Origin: Desulfosporosinus meridiei DSM 13257
Lineage (GTDB): Bacteria > Bacillota > Desulfitobacteriia > Desulfitobacteriales > Desulfitobacteriaceae
Reading direction: 5' to 3'
Assembly: GCF_000231385.2 (NCBI RefSeq)
Contig: NC_018515.1
Coordinates: forward strand, 266,501-330,500
DNA length: 64,000 nt
Position numbers and translations under genes: made by a program. Below, one piece after another: positions 18,438-26,455 of the stretch. The notes under the pieces were generated by a model, which was not told the origin of the DNA, ran no database searches, and saw only the letters and a program-made list of their open reading frames with translations. The number at the start of each line of letters is the position of its first letter. The stretch's first letter is position 1.

Positions 18438-19565
18438 TTATATTTTGTTAGTTTTTTTAAGCCAATACTTGTGAAAGGCTTGGGCCTTTTTTAGAGCGGG
18501 GCGATGATTAGTTTTGGCAGAGGTTTTAAGTAAATTCTTCTGGATGCGCCCTTTGTAAAGAGAGGTTACGACATGCCCTGTAATAGCCACGGAAGTTAAT
18601 CCTAGAACCCCAAGCCCGATAGAGTCTGTATTAACCTTTGTTCCTCCAGGAAAAGGAATGTCAGGAAAATGAGATGTAAATGGGGACATTAGATCAGGAT
18701 AACCAGGTTCGGTGCAACCAATACATGGTGTATTACATCCAATTGGCCAATTGAAGCGGTCGTTCCAACGTCGAATTGGACAATCAGAATAGGTAACCGG
18801 TCCTTTACAGCCAACACGAAAAAGACATTCCTTTTGACCAATAGCCGTCGCAAAAATGCCCTGGTCATAAAAGCGCCTGCGAGGGCAGCGGTTATGGACG
18901 GTTTCACCATAAAACAGCTTCGGACGACCGAACTTTTCAAGTTCTGGTTCACCGTATAAGGCCAAATGGAGTAAGGTTCCCATGATCCAGTCTGGATGTG
19001 CCGGACACCCGGAAACATTAATAACCCTTCGTTCGGGTAGGATGTTCTGAACTCCAGTTGACTGGGTAGGATTGGGATAACCGGAAACTGGGCCTCCATA
19101 GGTAGCGCAACTGCCGATGGCCACAACGTATTTTGCTTTAAGTCCAATCCTACGAACAAGCTCAATACCAGTAATGAACTTTCCGTTTTCATAACCAACA
19201 TGATTATAATGCCCGTTATCACGTTGAATCATTGATCCTTGAACGATAAGAATATAATCATGCGGCATTTTTTCATAGGTTTCTTGAAGAATGCCGTAGG
19301 CCTCCTGACCTTGTACTTGGTTCATAATCCAATCATAACGCCAATCTAGTATGTTTGTGAGAATATCTGAAAAGGTTGGTGTCCAAATATTATCTAGGGA
19401 AATACTGTCTCCTGTACAGGTGCCGGTCTCAATCATGACTACGGGAAGTTTATGTACCTCACCTGCTGCTACTGCTTTGGCAAGAGGAGGGGTAATGAGT
19501 TGGGAAAAGTTGCCCAGTACAGCTCCTTTAACAACTAGTTTTAAAAAGTCGCGGCGACTTAACAT
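18438..19565 (-). CDS. NiFe hydrogenase small subunit, Tat-exported
   Basis: Iron-sulfur subunit of the uptake hydrogenase, 375 residues from ATG 19565, which follows AAGGAGG. The upstream in-frame ATG at 19598 is rejected because it precedes that ribosome binding site. The N-terminus has a twin-arginine signal, SRRDFLKLVVKG, which exports the folded dimer. Cluster ligands are visible in GTCTGDS, GSCATYGG, GCPAHPDW, HNRCPRRRFY, FRVGCKGP and GCNTPCIGC. A C-terminal hydrophobic helix (GLGVLGLTSVAITG) anchors it. It is the first gene of the operon. Confidence 0.93.
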   Translation of the reverse strand: MLSRRDFLKLVVKGAVLGNFSQLITPPLAKAVAAGEVHKLPVVMIETGTCTGDSISLDNIWTPTFSDILTNILDWRYDWIMNQVQGQEAYGILQETYEKMPHDYILIVQGSMIQRDNGHYNHVGYENGKFITGIELVRRIGLKAKYVVAIGSCATYGGPVSGYPNPTQSTGVQNILPERRVINVSGCPAHPDWIMGTLLHLALYGEPELEKFGRPKLFYGETVHNRCPRRRFYDQGIFATAIGQKECLFRVGCKGPVTYSDCPIRRWNDRFNWPIGCNTPCIGCTEPGYPDLMSPFTSHFPDIPFPGGTKVNTDSIGLGVLGLTSVAITGHVVTSLYKGRIQKNLLKTSAKTNHRPALKKAQAFHKYWLKKTNKI

Positions 19566-19693
19566 GGTGTATCCTCCTTGGAAGGATATTATTTCCAAAA
19601 AGTGAGAAATAAACTCAAATTTCGCTGAATATTAGTTGAAATAATATTGACGAAACGATTAAAATAAAGTAAGATTACTATCGTCCGTAAAAT

Positions 19694-19768
19694 GCCAATG
19701 TGGCTCAGGGGTAGAGCAGCTCACTCGTAATGAGCAGGTCGTCGGTTCGATTCCGACCATTGGCTCCA
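19694..19768 (+). tRNA. tRNA-Thr (anticodon CGT)
   Basis: A 75-nt cloverleaf with encoded CCA. The acceptor stem is GCCAATG/CATTGGC, the D stem GCTC/GAGC, the anticodon stem GCTCA/TGAGC with loop CTCGTAA (anticodon CGT, reading ACG Thr), and the T stem GTCGG/CCGAC with TTCGATT. A strong terminator follows 12 bp later. Confidence 0.97.
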
Positions 19769-19780
19769 TAGGAAACTTAG

Positions 19781-19807
19781 ACACCGCAAGTGATTGCGGT
19801 GTTTTTG
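19781..19807 (+). terminator. Terminator of tRNA-Thr
   Basis: ACACCGCAA (19781-19789) and TTGCGGTGT (19794-19802) form a perfect 9-bp stem with loop GTGA, followed by TTTTG. Confidence 0.93.
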
Positions 19808-19920
19808 TGTTGTGAGGGATTTTCTTAGTATAGATTATAATTGGCCGTATGCCAGATCTATGTAAATTATCTCCTGGAGGCATTTCTTTGGGAACTTATG
19901 CAACGTATAGATAAATAGGA

Positions 19921-19943
19921 AGCCTAGGTGAAACACCTAGGCT
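19921..19943 (-). terminator. CCTAGG-type terminator of the 40-residue peptide gene
   Basis: AGCCTAGGTG / CACCTAGGCT is a perfect 10-bp stem with loop AAA, just after the small peptide stop. A nearly identical hairpin follows the second small peptide gene at 20763-20783. Confidence 0.8.
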
Positions 19944-19949
19944 AAACTG

Positions 19950-20072
19950 TTAAAAAAGTAATCTGCGACAAGCGGGTGGTTGCGGGGGGAAAATCGGTCT
20001 CCGAAGCCTCTGTAATTGACCAATAATTAATAGCAGTAAAATAATAATTATTATCAGCGCAATAAAAATCAT
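19950..20072 (-). CDS. Small single-helix membrane peptide, 40 residues
   Basis: An uncharacterised short gene. ATG 20072 follows the strong ribosome binding site GAGGAGGTGA. The first 18 residues are almost pure Ile/Leu and form one membrane helix. The tail is basic and proline-rich (RLRRP, PPQPPACRR). It ends just before a perfect hairpin. A related gene with the same layout lies at 20791-20862. Tiny sporulation-related membrane peptides often look like this, and Spo0E-like genes sit between the two, but the function is unknown. Confidence 0.65.
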   Translation of the reverse strand: MIFIALIIIIILLLLIIGQLQRLRRPIFPPQPPACRRLLF

Positions 20073-20279
20073 ATACTTCACCTCCTCATTTAGAATCGCA
20101 TAAGAAGAAAGAATGAGAAGGTTCCTGGTTTATACTATGCAGCATGTCTATTGGATGTTCTGGGGAGATAAGTATTAAAACCCTTTTTTCGACAAAACCT
20201 TGCCCTTTAGGCCTATTGATTTTACTGATACATCGTACTAGAATGTTCCAAGTGCGCAATTGCCAAGGAGGTGCATAGG

Positions 20280-20462
20280 ATGAAACCTAAAGTCTTAGAA
20301 CAAATAGAAGCATTGAGATTAGAGATGCAACAGATTGCTTTAGATAAAGATCTCACAGATCCCCGAGTGGTAATGGTAAGTCAAAGGCTTGACCTATTGA
20401 TTAACAAGTTTTACTTATTCCAAAGAAAGAAATGGCAAAGATGTTACAAAAGGAGAGCGTAG
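20280..20462 (+). CDS. Spo0E-like sporulation regulator 1
   Basis: A 60-residue helical hairpin protein of the Spo0E family. Members dephosphorylate Spo0A~P and delay sporulation. The family signature is seen as SQRLDLLINKFY near residue 39, preceded by the helix QIEALRLEMQQIAL. ATG 20280 follows AAGGAGGTG by 7 bases; the GTG at 20271 lies inside that site. A perfect terminator overlaps the last codons. A second Spo0E-like gene follows. Confidence 0.85.
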   Translation: MKPKVLEQIEALRLEMQQIALDKDLTDPRVVMVSQRLDLLINKFYLFQRKKWQRCYKRRA

Positions 20463-20476
20463 GGCTCTCCTTTTGT
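20446..20476 (+). terminator. Terminator of the first spo0E-like gene
   Basis: ACAAAAGGAGAGC (20446-20458) and GCTCTCCTTTTGT (20464-20476) form a perfect 13-bp stem, with the TAG stop codon in the loop region. Confidence 0.9.
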
Positions 20477-20537
20477 TTCACCATTTTTATTTTATACACG
20501 GGCATACTAATTAACCAAGACGATTGGAGGGATGCTT

Positions 20538-20702
20538 GTGTCTAATTTGGATGAAATAGTAAACCGCATCGAAGAACTGCGCTCTAGAACAATCAGGATC
20601 CAAGAGGATAAGTCCTATACTGATCCAGAAGTCGTTGCTGCGTGCCATGAGTTGCATACTATTTTAGATAGGTACCAAGGAATACTCATGAGAATAGAAT
20701 AG
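20538..20702 (+). CDS. Spo0E-like sporulation regulator 2
   Basis: A 54-residue protein paralogous to the gene at 20280. It has the same layout of one long helix (LDEIVNRIEELRSRTIRIQ), a TDPEVV turn (TDPRVV in the first copy) and the signature helix ACHELHTILDRYQ. GTG 20538 is preferred to ATG 20532 because it lies 7 bases after GGAGG, while the ATG is only one base away. The tandem pair suggests fine control of Spo0A phosphorylation; the histidine kinase downstream may be in the same circuit (inference). Confidence 0.8.
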   Translation: MSNLDEIVNRIEELRSRTIRIQEDKSYTDPEVVAACHELHTILDRYQGILMRIE

Positions 20703-20762
20703 AAGATAAGTAATAAATAGGAAAAGCAAACATTGGCTGGAGACTCTCAATTATAATAAAAC

Positions 20763-20783
20763 GCCTAGGTAAATTACCTAGGC
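20763..20783 (-). terminator. CCTAGG-type terminator of the 23-residue peptide gene
   Basis: GCCTAGGTAA / TTACCTAGGC is a perfect 10-bp inverted repeat with a T-rich tail on the minus strand. It is nearly the same as the hairpin at 19921-19943. Confidence 0.82.
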
Positions 20784-20790
20784 AAAAACT

Positions 20791-20862
20791 TTAAGTGGTT
20801 TCAGGAGATTTATTAAAGAACAAATAACCTAATAACAGTAAGATTATAATAGCAATAACCAT
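20791..20862 (-). CDS. Small single-helix membrane peptide, 23 residues
   Basis: ATG 20862 follows GGTGGTGAA. The peptide is one hydrophobic helix (VIAIIILLLLGYLFF) with the polar tail NKSPETT. It shares its organisation with the 40-residue peptide gene at 19950-20072: minus strand, hydrophobic N-terminus, and CCTAGG hairpin directly after the stop. The two loci look like diverged duplicates. No function is known. Confidence 0.55.
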   Translation of the reverse strand: MVIAIIILLLLGYLFFNKSPETT

Positions 20863-21108
20863 AAATTCACCACCAATCAAAGATTTACTAAGGTTCTTGG
20901 TTTAGTTTATTCTGGATGTACGAGTATGTTCTTACTGTGGAAGATGCAATTGAAAATGCAAATTTGAAGGATTTACCTTATTTTTGTAGAAGTAGTTATA
21001 CATAAACATTCGGTTATGGAAATATATATTATGGTAGAAAAAGGTTGAGAGAAGGACAGGAGGTAATAATAGAACGGACTAAAATCTCTTGGTTGTTGGC
21101 AAAGACTA

Positions 21109-22023
21109 GTGTCTAAGGTTGCACTGAAAAAGAATGGGGTTTTACGATTGATATCAGCCAAATTTTATAGTGTGGAAGATTGGGAATACTTTGTCAATAT
21201 GAGGAGAGAGTTAATTAAGTTAAAGGATGATCGTCTTAACTTACAAGCAGTATTAGAAAGGAAAACTAAAGAACTAAAAATTGAGTTTAAAAAACGTGCA
21301 GAAATCGAGCAGAAATTGGTAGTACTTGAACAGGAAGTTGCTAAGCTGGAAAGGTTTAACGTAATAGGACAATTAGCTGCAGGACTTGGACACGAGGTAC
21401 GTAACCCATTGACGACAATAAGGGGTTTCCTACAAATGCTTCAGAATAAAGAGGATTTGCATACATATAAGAGCTATTTTGACCTAATGATAGAAGAGCT
21501 TGATAGGGCTAACCTAATAATCAGCGATTTTTTGTCCCTTGCTAAGAATAAGCCATCAGAGTTTACACGCCAATGTTTAAATAAACTTTTAGAAAATCTC
21601 TATCCATTGTTGCAAGCGGACGCTTACAGCCAAGGAAAGAAGTGTGTTTTTGAACCCGGAGATATTGCTGAACTTGACATTGATCCCAATGAAATCACTC
21701 AGCTTGTTTTAAACTTAGCCCGTAACGGTCTCGATGCGATGCGTGAAGATGGATGTCTAACAATTAATACATTTATGGACGGGCGATATATAGTTCTTAG
21801 TGTTAGGGATGAAGGAAAAGGCATTGATACAAAGAATTTACTTAAACTAGGCACCCCGTTTTTCACTACAAAGGAAAACGGAACAGGGTTAGGTCTACCA
21901 ATGTGCTATAGCATTGCAGATAAACATAATGCGCTTATAGATGTAAAGACTGGCCCTGATGGGACTACCTTTTCAGTTCGATTTCCACATCCGGATTTAA
22001 TGACAATGGAGATAGGCCAATAA
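21109..22023 (+). CDS. Orphan cytoplasmic sensor histidine kinase
   Basis: A 304-residue kinase with no membrane helix. A coiled-coil linker (about 35-82) leads to a HisKA domain with phospho-acceptor His95 in GHEVRNPLTTIRG. An HATPase domain follows with the N-box NLARNGLDA, G1 DEGKGID and G2 GTGLGLPM. The sequence near the H-box resembles sporulation kinases that feed Spo0F/Spo0A. No response regulator is adjacent. The start is uncertain: GTG 21109 has no good ribosome binding site, and an AGGAGG at about 21058-21063 is too far upstream. Confidence 0.85.
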   Translation: MSKVALKKNGVLRLISAKFYSVEDWEYFVNMRRELIKLKDDRLNLQAVLERKTKELKIEFKKRAEIEQKLVVLEQEVAKLERFNVIGQLAAGLGHEVRNPLTTIRGFLQMLQNKEDLHTYKSYFDLMIEELDRANLIISDFLSLAKNKPSEFTRQCLNKLLENLYPLLQADAYSQGKKCVFEPGDIAELDIDPNEITQLVLNLARNGLDAMREDGCLTINTFMDGRYIVLSVRDEGKGIDTKNLLKLGTPFFTTKENGTGLGLPMCYSIADKHNALIDVKTGPDGTTFSVRFPHPDLMTMEIGQ

Positions 22024-22038
22024 TCTTGTAGAAAAAAC

Positions 22039-22068
22039 AATCTCGCAGATAGTGCGGGATTTTTCTTT
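22039..22068 (+). terminator. Terminator of the histidine kinase gene
   Basis: AATCTCGCA (22039-22047) pairs with TGCGGGATT (22053-22061) with one G-U pair, followed by TTTCTTTT. It lies between convergent genes. Confidence 0.85.
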
Positions 22069-22086
22069 TAGCTAATTTAGTAAAGG

Positions 22087-23340
22087 TTATTTGATAAAGT
22101 AATATGAGCCTAATATCGACTCGTCTCCGCATTTGACAGCGAATCGCCATAAAAAATTCTTTATTGCTGTTAATGAGGTTTTACCTAGTTTGAAAGACAT
22201 AAGGATTTTAGAAAAAGAATCATTATCTTTTTCAGTTGAACTAGTGTTAAAGAATTCCCAAATATGAATAGCTGCGGTCAAGGAATTTTCAATAGCATAC
22301 TCGTTTTGTAAAGCAGTCTCAATGTCTTTATAAAAAGAAACGACAGGATACTCGCTAATGCTAGTCAACGAGTTTTGAATTTTTTTATAAATTTTTGGGG
22401 ATTTCTCCAGTACCATGTATTTATATTTTATCCATTCTCGTTCCAGTATAGTGGCCTTATTTACAGGGAATAAACAGTGGATGCATTTCAAAGCGGAAAG
22501 ATTTTTATCCTTGACTTCTAGCATTATGTCAAGATCTTTTCTTTCCAGATTTTCGTAAAAACCCATGAATTCTTCGATAAGAATAGTGATAGAATGAGAG
22601 CCGGGTTTTTTAAGGGGATTCTGCTGTGAATAATGAATTTTTTGAAACCCATCCTTCCTCTGCCACGTTTTTCCGCATACGTTGATCCAATAGTAATTAT
22701 CAAAATCATGGCTGAAACAATTAATTTGATGATGTAAATTGTCGAAAACTACTGGAACATTAAGCTTATACGCTATTTCCAGTACATCATTTATGTTATA
22801 AGACTTTTCGTCATTCTCTAAAACCACCCGTTCTCTAACTGAGTCACTTAATCGCGAATAACTATCAATAAACCTTTTTGTGGCAAGCTTTTTATCATTA
22901 TAGACGCCTCCGATATGTAAGATGATTTTGTTCTTCGGATTTACTCCCAAGCTATCGAGCACTCGGTTGTGATAATTGAGATCTTCAATAGTCCTGCTAA
23001 CAACCTCCTCATTTGGAGAGTTTAATACAGTAAATCCGGGATGCATAGATACTCTCATACCGCTATTTTTTATTTTTTTCCCAATCTCATGGAATTGATC
23101 GCGGTAATGCTCCCACCAGAGGAGACTATTTGCCGGGCTGGAACCAAAGGGTATTAAATCCGAACTAATTCTATATAACTTGATCTGATTTTTTATATTA
23201 TAGTCAATCATTGTGTCTAAAGACTTGAGATTGTTTTCAATTAACTCGTACAATTTATCGTTAGTAATATTTTTGAGTAGACAACTTTTAATTTGTGTAT
23301 TTAGCACTCCGGTGGTTAAAGACGCATATCCAATGCTCAT
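22087..23340 (-). CDS. UV damage endonuclease, UvdE/UvsE family
   Basis: A DNA repair enzyme that nicks 5' of UV photoproducts, with a TIM-barrel fold and bound metals. The UvdE pattern is clear: an N-terminal SIGYAS, RISSDLIPFGS near residue 74, RVSMHPGFTVLNSPNEEVV near 114, ILHIGGVYNDK near 155, and LENDEKSY then VPVVFDNLHHQ near 190-220. ATG 23340 follows GAAGGAAGGAA; the longer frame to 23394 is rejected. At 417 residues it has about 120 more C-terminal residues than short bacterial members. Metal-binding His and Glu residues appear intact. Confidence 0.87.
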   Translation of the reverse strand: MSIGYASLTTGVLNTQIKSCLLKNITNDKLYELIENNLKSLDTMIDYNIKNQIKLYRISSDLIPFGSSPANSLLWWEHYRDQFHEIGKKIKNSGMRVSMHPGFTVLNSPNEEVVSRTIEDLNYHNRVLDSLGVNPKNKIILHIGGVYNDKKLATKRFIDSYSRLSDSVRERVVLENDEKSYNINDVLEIAYKLNVPVVFDNLHHQINCFSHDFDNYYWINVCGKTWQRKDGFQKIHYSQQNPLKKPGSHSITILIEEFMGFYENLERKDLDIMLEVKDKNLSALKCIHCLFPVNKATILEREWIKYKYMVLEKSPKIYKKIQNSLTSISEYPVVSFYKDIETALQNEYAIENSLTAAIHIWEFFNTSSTEKDNDSFSKILMSFKLGKTSLTAIKNFLWRFAVKCGDESILGSYYFIK

Positions 23341-23426
23341 AGAATTTATTCCTTCCTTCAGCTTAGAACTGATTCGAATACTAAGATAAATCAAAAAGAC
23401 GTAATAGGATTTTAAAATAAAACTAG

Positions 23427-23449
23427 AATCCTAGAAAAAGTCTAGGATT
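23427..23449. terminator. Hairpin upstream of uvdE-like gene
   Basis: AATCCTAGA / TCTAGGATT is a perfect 9-bp stem with loop AAAAG, in the 288-bp spacer between the divergent endonuclease and amidase genes. Which transcript it ends is unclear. The rest of the spacer has no recognisable element. Confidence 0.55.
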
Positions 23450-23628
23450 TAGTATTATCAATGATGTCCATTTTTAAGAGTATAGATGCAACATGATTGG
23501 TGTAAATCCACTAACTGAAGCCCGATGTTCAGCTTTATGAATGAGTTCACTAAAACAAGTTGTTCAGAAGTAACATAAAGTAACTTCATACTCCGCTCCT
23601 AAATAGACTAAAAAGGGAGGGTTTTGAA

Positions 23629-24942
23629 GTGAAAGTATGTATCGATCCAGGTCATGGCGGATACGATCCAGGTGCTGTAGGAAACGGAATGAAAGAAAAA
23701 GAATTAACTCTGGATATTTGCCTAAAACTAAAGCCTTTACTCGAGTACAATGGTATAAGTGTCGTACTAACACGTGATGGAGATTATGCTGCAGGACATT
23801 ACGAGAATGATCAAAAAAGGGATTTGGGTGCTAGAGTTACCAGTGCGGAATCAGAAAAAGTGGATTTATTTGTATCAATCCATATAAATGCCGGTGGAGG
23901 TACAGGTGTAGAGGTTTTCGTTATTGATACTGGCGGAAGAGCTGAAATTGCAGCCTATAAGGTGTTGTCCTATCTTGTCCAGGTAGGTGAATGGAGAAAT
24001 CGCGGGGTTAAAACGCAAAATGTGATGGTGCTTAGAGAAACGAGCATGCCGGCTATTTTGACCGAAAATGGGTTTATTGATAAGGATGAGGATATAGCTA
24101 AGTTGAAGGAAACTAGTTTTCGTCAGGCACTTGCGGTAGCTCATGCCAAAGGAATTTGTGAGTATTTTGGTATCGTCTATAAAGAGCCAATTGCGTCACA
24201 ACCAATTCCAGATGTTCTCTACCGTGTAATTCTAGATGGAAAGCAGACGATGGCATTAAGTACTCAAGAGAGTGCTATAAATCAAGTGAAAATAGCTGTC
24301 GACAACGGTCTAGCTACTAAGGGAGTTGTACAACGAACAACCGACAGTGTTAATGTATTTGAGTATAGAACTGACCAAGATAGCTCAAAAACTCTGATTA
24401 TGGGTGAAGAAGCTATATCTGTTGAGCAGTGTAAGCAATTTCTGTTAAAATACAATCCTGAAGCTCCTGATATTATTCCTTTCTACAAGAAGAATGGTGA
24501 GCTACTTGGCATAAGATGGGGTTATGCGGTAGCCCAAATGATAAAGGAAACCGGTTATCTCAAATTTGGTGGGATTGTAAAGCCTGAACAAAATAACTTT
24601 GGTGGCATTGGAGCAGTTGGAAATGGGGTTTCAGGAGCAATATTTTCTTCACAAGAAAAGGGGGTGCTGGCCCACTTAGAGCATCTTTATGCATACGCGT
24701 CAACAGAGCCGTTACCGAGTGGAGTTGAAATGGTAGATCCTCGCTTTGGCTTAGTAACGAGAGGAAGTTGTCAAAACTGGGAAGATCTCAACGGTCGCTG
24801 GGCCGTACCAGGGGATGGATACGGCGAGAGTATTATAGGATTATACCAACAAATGACTAAGGAGATTGTCTCAGATAGTGAGGAAGTATCAATCATAAAG
24901 AAGATATCCAAAATAATATCTAATTATTTAAAAGGCAAATAG
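23629..24942 (+). CDS. N-acetylmuramoyl-L-alanine amidase with C-terminal glucosaminidase domain
   Basis: A peptidoglycan hydrolase of 437 residues. The N-terminal Amidase_3 domain (about 1-180) starts at IDPGHGGYDPGAVGNG and carries the zinc ligands: His9, the Glu of KEKELTLD, and the His of SIHINAGGG, plus the catalytic Glu in LTENGFID. A linker of about 190-265 follows. The C-terminal region (about 285-425) resembles the GH73-type glucosaminidase fold (WGYAVAQMIKETGYLKFGG). It could cut both the peptide side chain and the glycan. There is no signal peptide, so release by mother-cell lysis or as a germination enzyme is possible. GTG start after AAAGGGAGG. Confidence 0.85.
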   Translation: MKVCIDPGHGGYDPGAVGNGMKEKELTLDICLKLKPLLEYNGISVVLTRDGDYAAGHYENDQKRDLGARVTSAESEKVDLFVSIHINAGGGTGVEVFVIDTGGRAEIAAYKVLSYLVQVGEWRNRGVKTQNVMVLRETSMPAILTENGFIDKDEDIAKLKETSFRQALAVAHAKGICEYFGIVYKEPIASQPIPDVLYRVILDGKQTMALSTQESAINQVKIAVDNGLATKGVVQRTTDSVNVFEYRTDQDSSKTLIMGEEAISVEQCKQFLLKYNPEAPDIIPFYKKNGELLGIRWGYAVAQMIKETGYLKFGGIVKPEQNNFGGIGAVGNGVSGAIFSSQEKGVLAHLEHLYAYASTEPLPSGVEMVDPRFGLVTRGSCQNWEDLNGRWAVPGDGYGESIIGLYQQMTKEIVSDSEEVSIIKKISKIISNYLKGK

Positions 24943-24987
24943 TTACTTTTGATAAGCATAAAGTTTATCAATGAATGTAGTCCGATC

Positions 24988-25023
24988 AAAAAGGCTAGGC
25001 AGCTAATATTGCCGAGCCTTTTT
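24988..25023 (+). terminator. Terminator of the amidase gene
   Basis: AAAAAGGCTAGGC pairs with GCCGAGCCTTTTT with one mismatch, loop AGCTAATATT, ending in a T-run. Confidence 0.88.
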
Positions 25024-25208
25024 GCTAATCAGGCAGAATTTTAGATTTAATAGTTGTAAAGAATTTTGTTAGGTCTTTCTTCTTGGCTTAACTTAGAGTC
25101 TACTTGGTTTTTATTAAATATCATTGTTCAGTATTCACCAAAGAACTAAACATGTTATAATTGCTGGGTTGATTAGCTATTTGTATCAAGCAGAATAGAG
25201 GATGCGAG

Positions 25209-26108
25209 ATGTTTCATTCATACTTAGGGGAAATTGCAGCACTTGTAACGGCTATATGCTGGACCATTACGGCCGTTGCATTTGAGTCGGCAGGAAAACG
25301 AGTGGGGTCAATATCTGTAAACTTAATTCGACTAGTAATGGCCCTATTTTTAATTTCAATCTTCAATCTTTTTACTCGCGGACTGTTGCTTCCCATGGAC
25401 GCATCTAGTTCAACTTGGTTCTGGTTATTTATTTCTGGAACCATTGGGTTTGTGATTGGTGATTTGTTTTTATTTCAAGCGTTTGTATTGATTGGTTCAC
25501 GCTTATCAATGTTGATTATGTCGGCAGTCCCACCGATTACAGCAATAACAGGTTTTATCATGATGGGGGAAAGAATTTCTTGGCTGGGGATTACAGGCAT
25601 GGTTCTAACTGTTAGTGGGATTGCCTTAGTGATTTTAACGAGAAACCCAGATAGTGACATGGTGGGATTTTCCTATCCTGTGAAAGGGATAATCTATGCA
25701 TTTATTGGTGCTTTAGGTCAAGCCTTTGGACTTGTTTTTAGCAAGTTTGGTATGGGTTCTTACAACCCCTTTGCGGCTACTCAAATTAGAATTATCGCAG
25801 CTATTATTGGCTTTACTCTTGTTATTACGATAACGAAAAAATGGAGAAGTGTATACTTAGCAATGATAGATACGGAAGCTTTGAAATACATCTCAGTAGG
25901 TTCACTATTCGGTCCGTTTATAGGAGTATCATTAGGTCTGTTAGCCGTTCAACATGCTCCTACGGGGATTGTTTCAACGATCACTTCTATTACACCGATA
26001 CTTATTATTCCAATGTCGATTTTCATTTTTAAAGAAAAAGTCTTTTTGAGGGAGATAATTGGAGCGATTATAACTCTTGGAGGAGTTTCTCTGTTATTTA
26101 TAAAATAA
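25209..26108 (+). CDS. EamA/DMT family transporter
   Basis: A 299-residue membrane protein with ten hydrophobic helices arranged as two EamA repeats (about 5-135 and 150-298). The first repeat has the typical WTITAVAFESAGKRVGS start, and the second repeats the pattern (FIGALGQAFGLVFSKFG). Drug/metabolite transporters of this type export amino acids, purines or other small metabolites. The substrate cannot be read from sequence. It appears to be monocistronic. Confidence 0.85.
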   Translation: MFHSYLGEIAALVTAICWTITAVAFESAGKRVGSISVNLIRLVMALFLISIFNLFTRGLLLPMDASSSTWFWLFISGTIGFVIGDLFLFQAFVLIGSRLSMLIMSAVPPITAITGFIMMGERISWLGITGMVLTVSGIALVILTRNPDSDMVGFSYPVKGIIYAFIGALGQAFGLVFSKFGMGSYNPFAATQIRIIAAIIGFTLVITITKKWRSVYLAMIDTEALKYISVGSLFGPFIGVSLGLLAVQHAPTGIVSTITSITPILIIPMSIFIFKEKVFLREIIGAIITLGGVSLLFIK

Positions 26109-26252
26109 ACTTGTAGTTATAAGTTTAAAGGCCTTTTCAGCTAACGGATAAACATATTTGTGAATATTATAATAAAGGGCTAAAAACATATAGACACTTT
26201 TCTCTGGGGAAGCTATAATAAAGTTACTTGCAAGTACAGGATTAAGAGAGCA

Positions 26253-26302
26253 AAGAGGCTCTAAAAGGGCGTTTTATATAAACGCTTTTTTAGAGCCTCT
26301 TT
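26253..26302. terminator. Long nested hairpin between the EamA gene and amtB
   Basis: The 22-nt arms 26253-26274 and 26281-26302 are complementary except for the GGG/AAA centre-side positions, with a 6-nt loop. Each arm includes AAAGAGGCTCTAAAA or its complement. It lies in a 347-bp spacer (26109-26455) and has T-runs inside the right arm. It could end the EamA transcript or fold in an amtB leader. No other element is clear in the spacer. Confidence 0.6.
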
Positions 26303-26455
26303 ATGTTCTCGAGTACATAGCTTTTGGGCGGTGATAGTCTAATCCAAATAAGCTATGAATTATGCTGTTGTTTGATGCTATGGTGATCACAAGTTGCCAC
26401 AAATCTGATGTTAATAGTTATTATTAGTACATATTTGAGACAAGGGGGTTTCATA

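Noticed and set aside
19659-19883. 74-codon minus-strand ORF
   Set aside because: It crosses the tRNA-Thr gene antisense. Hits to such ORFs are usually misannotated tRNA-antisense proteins.
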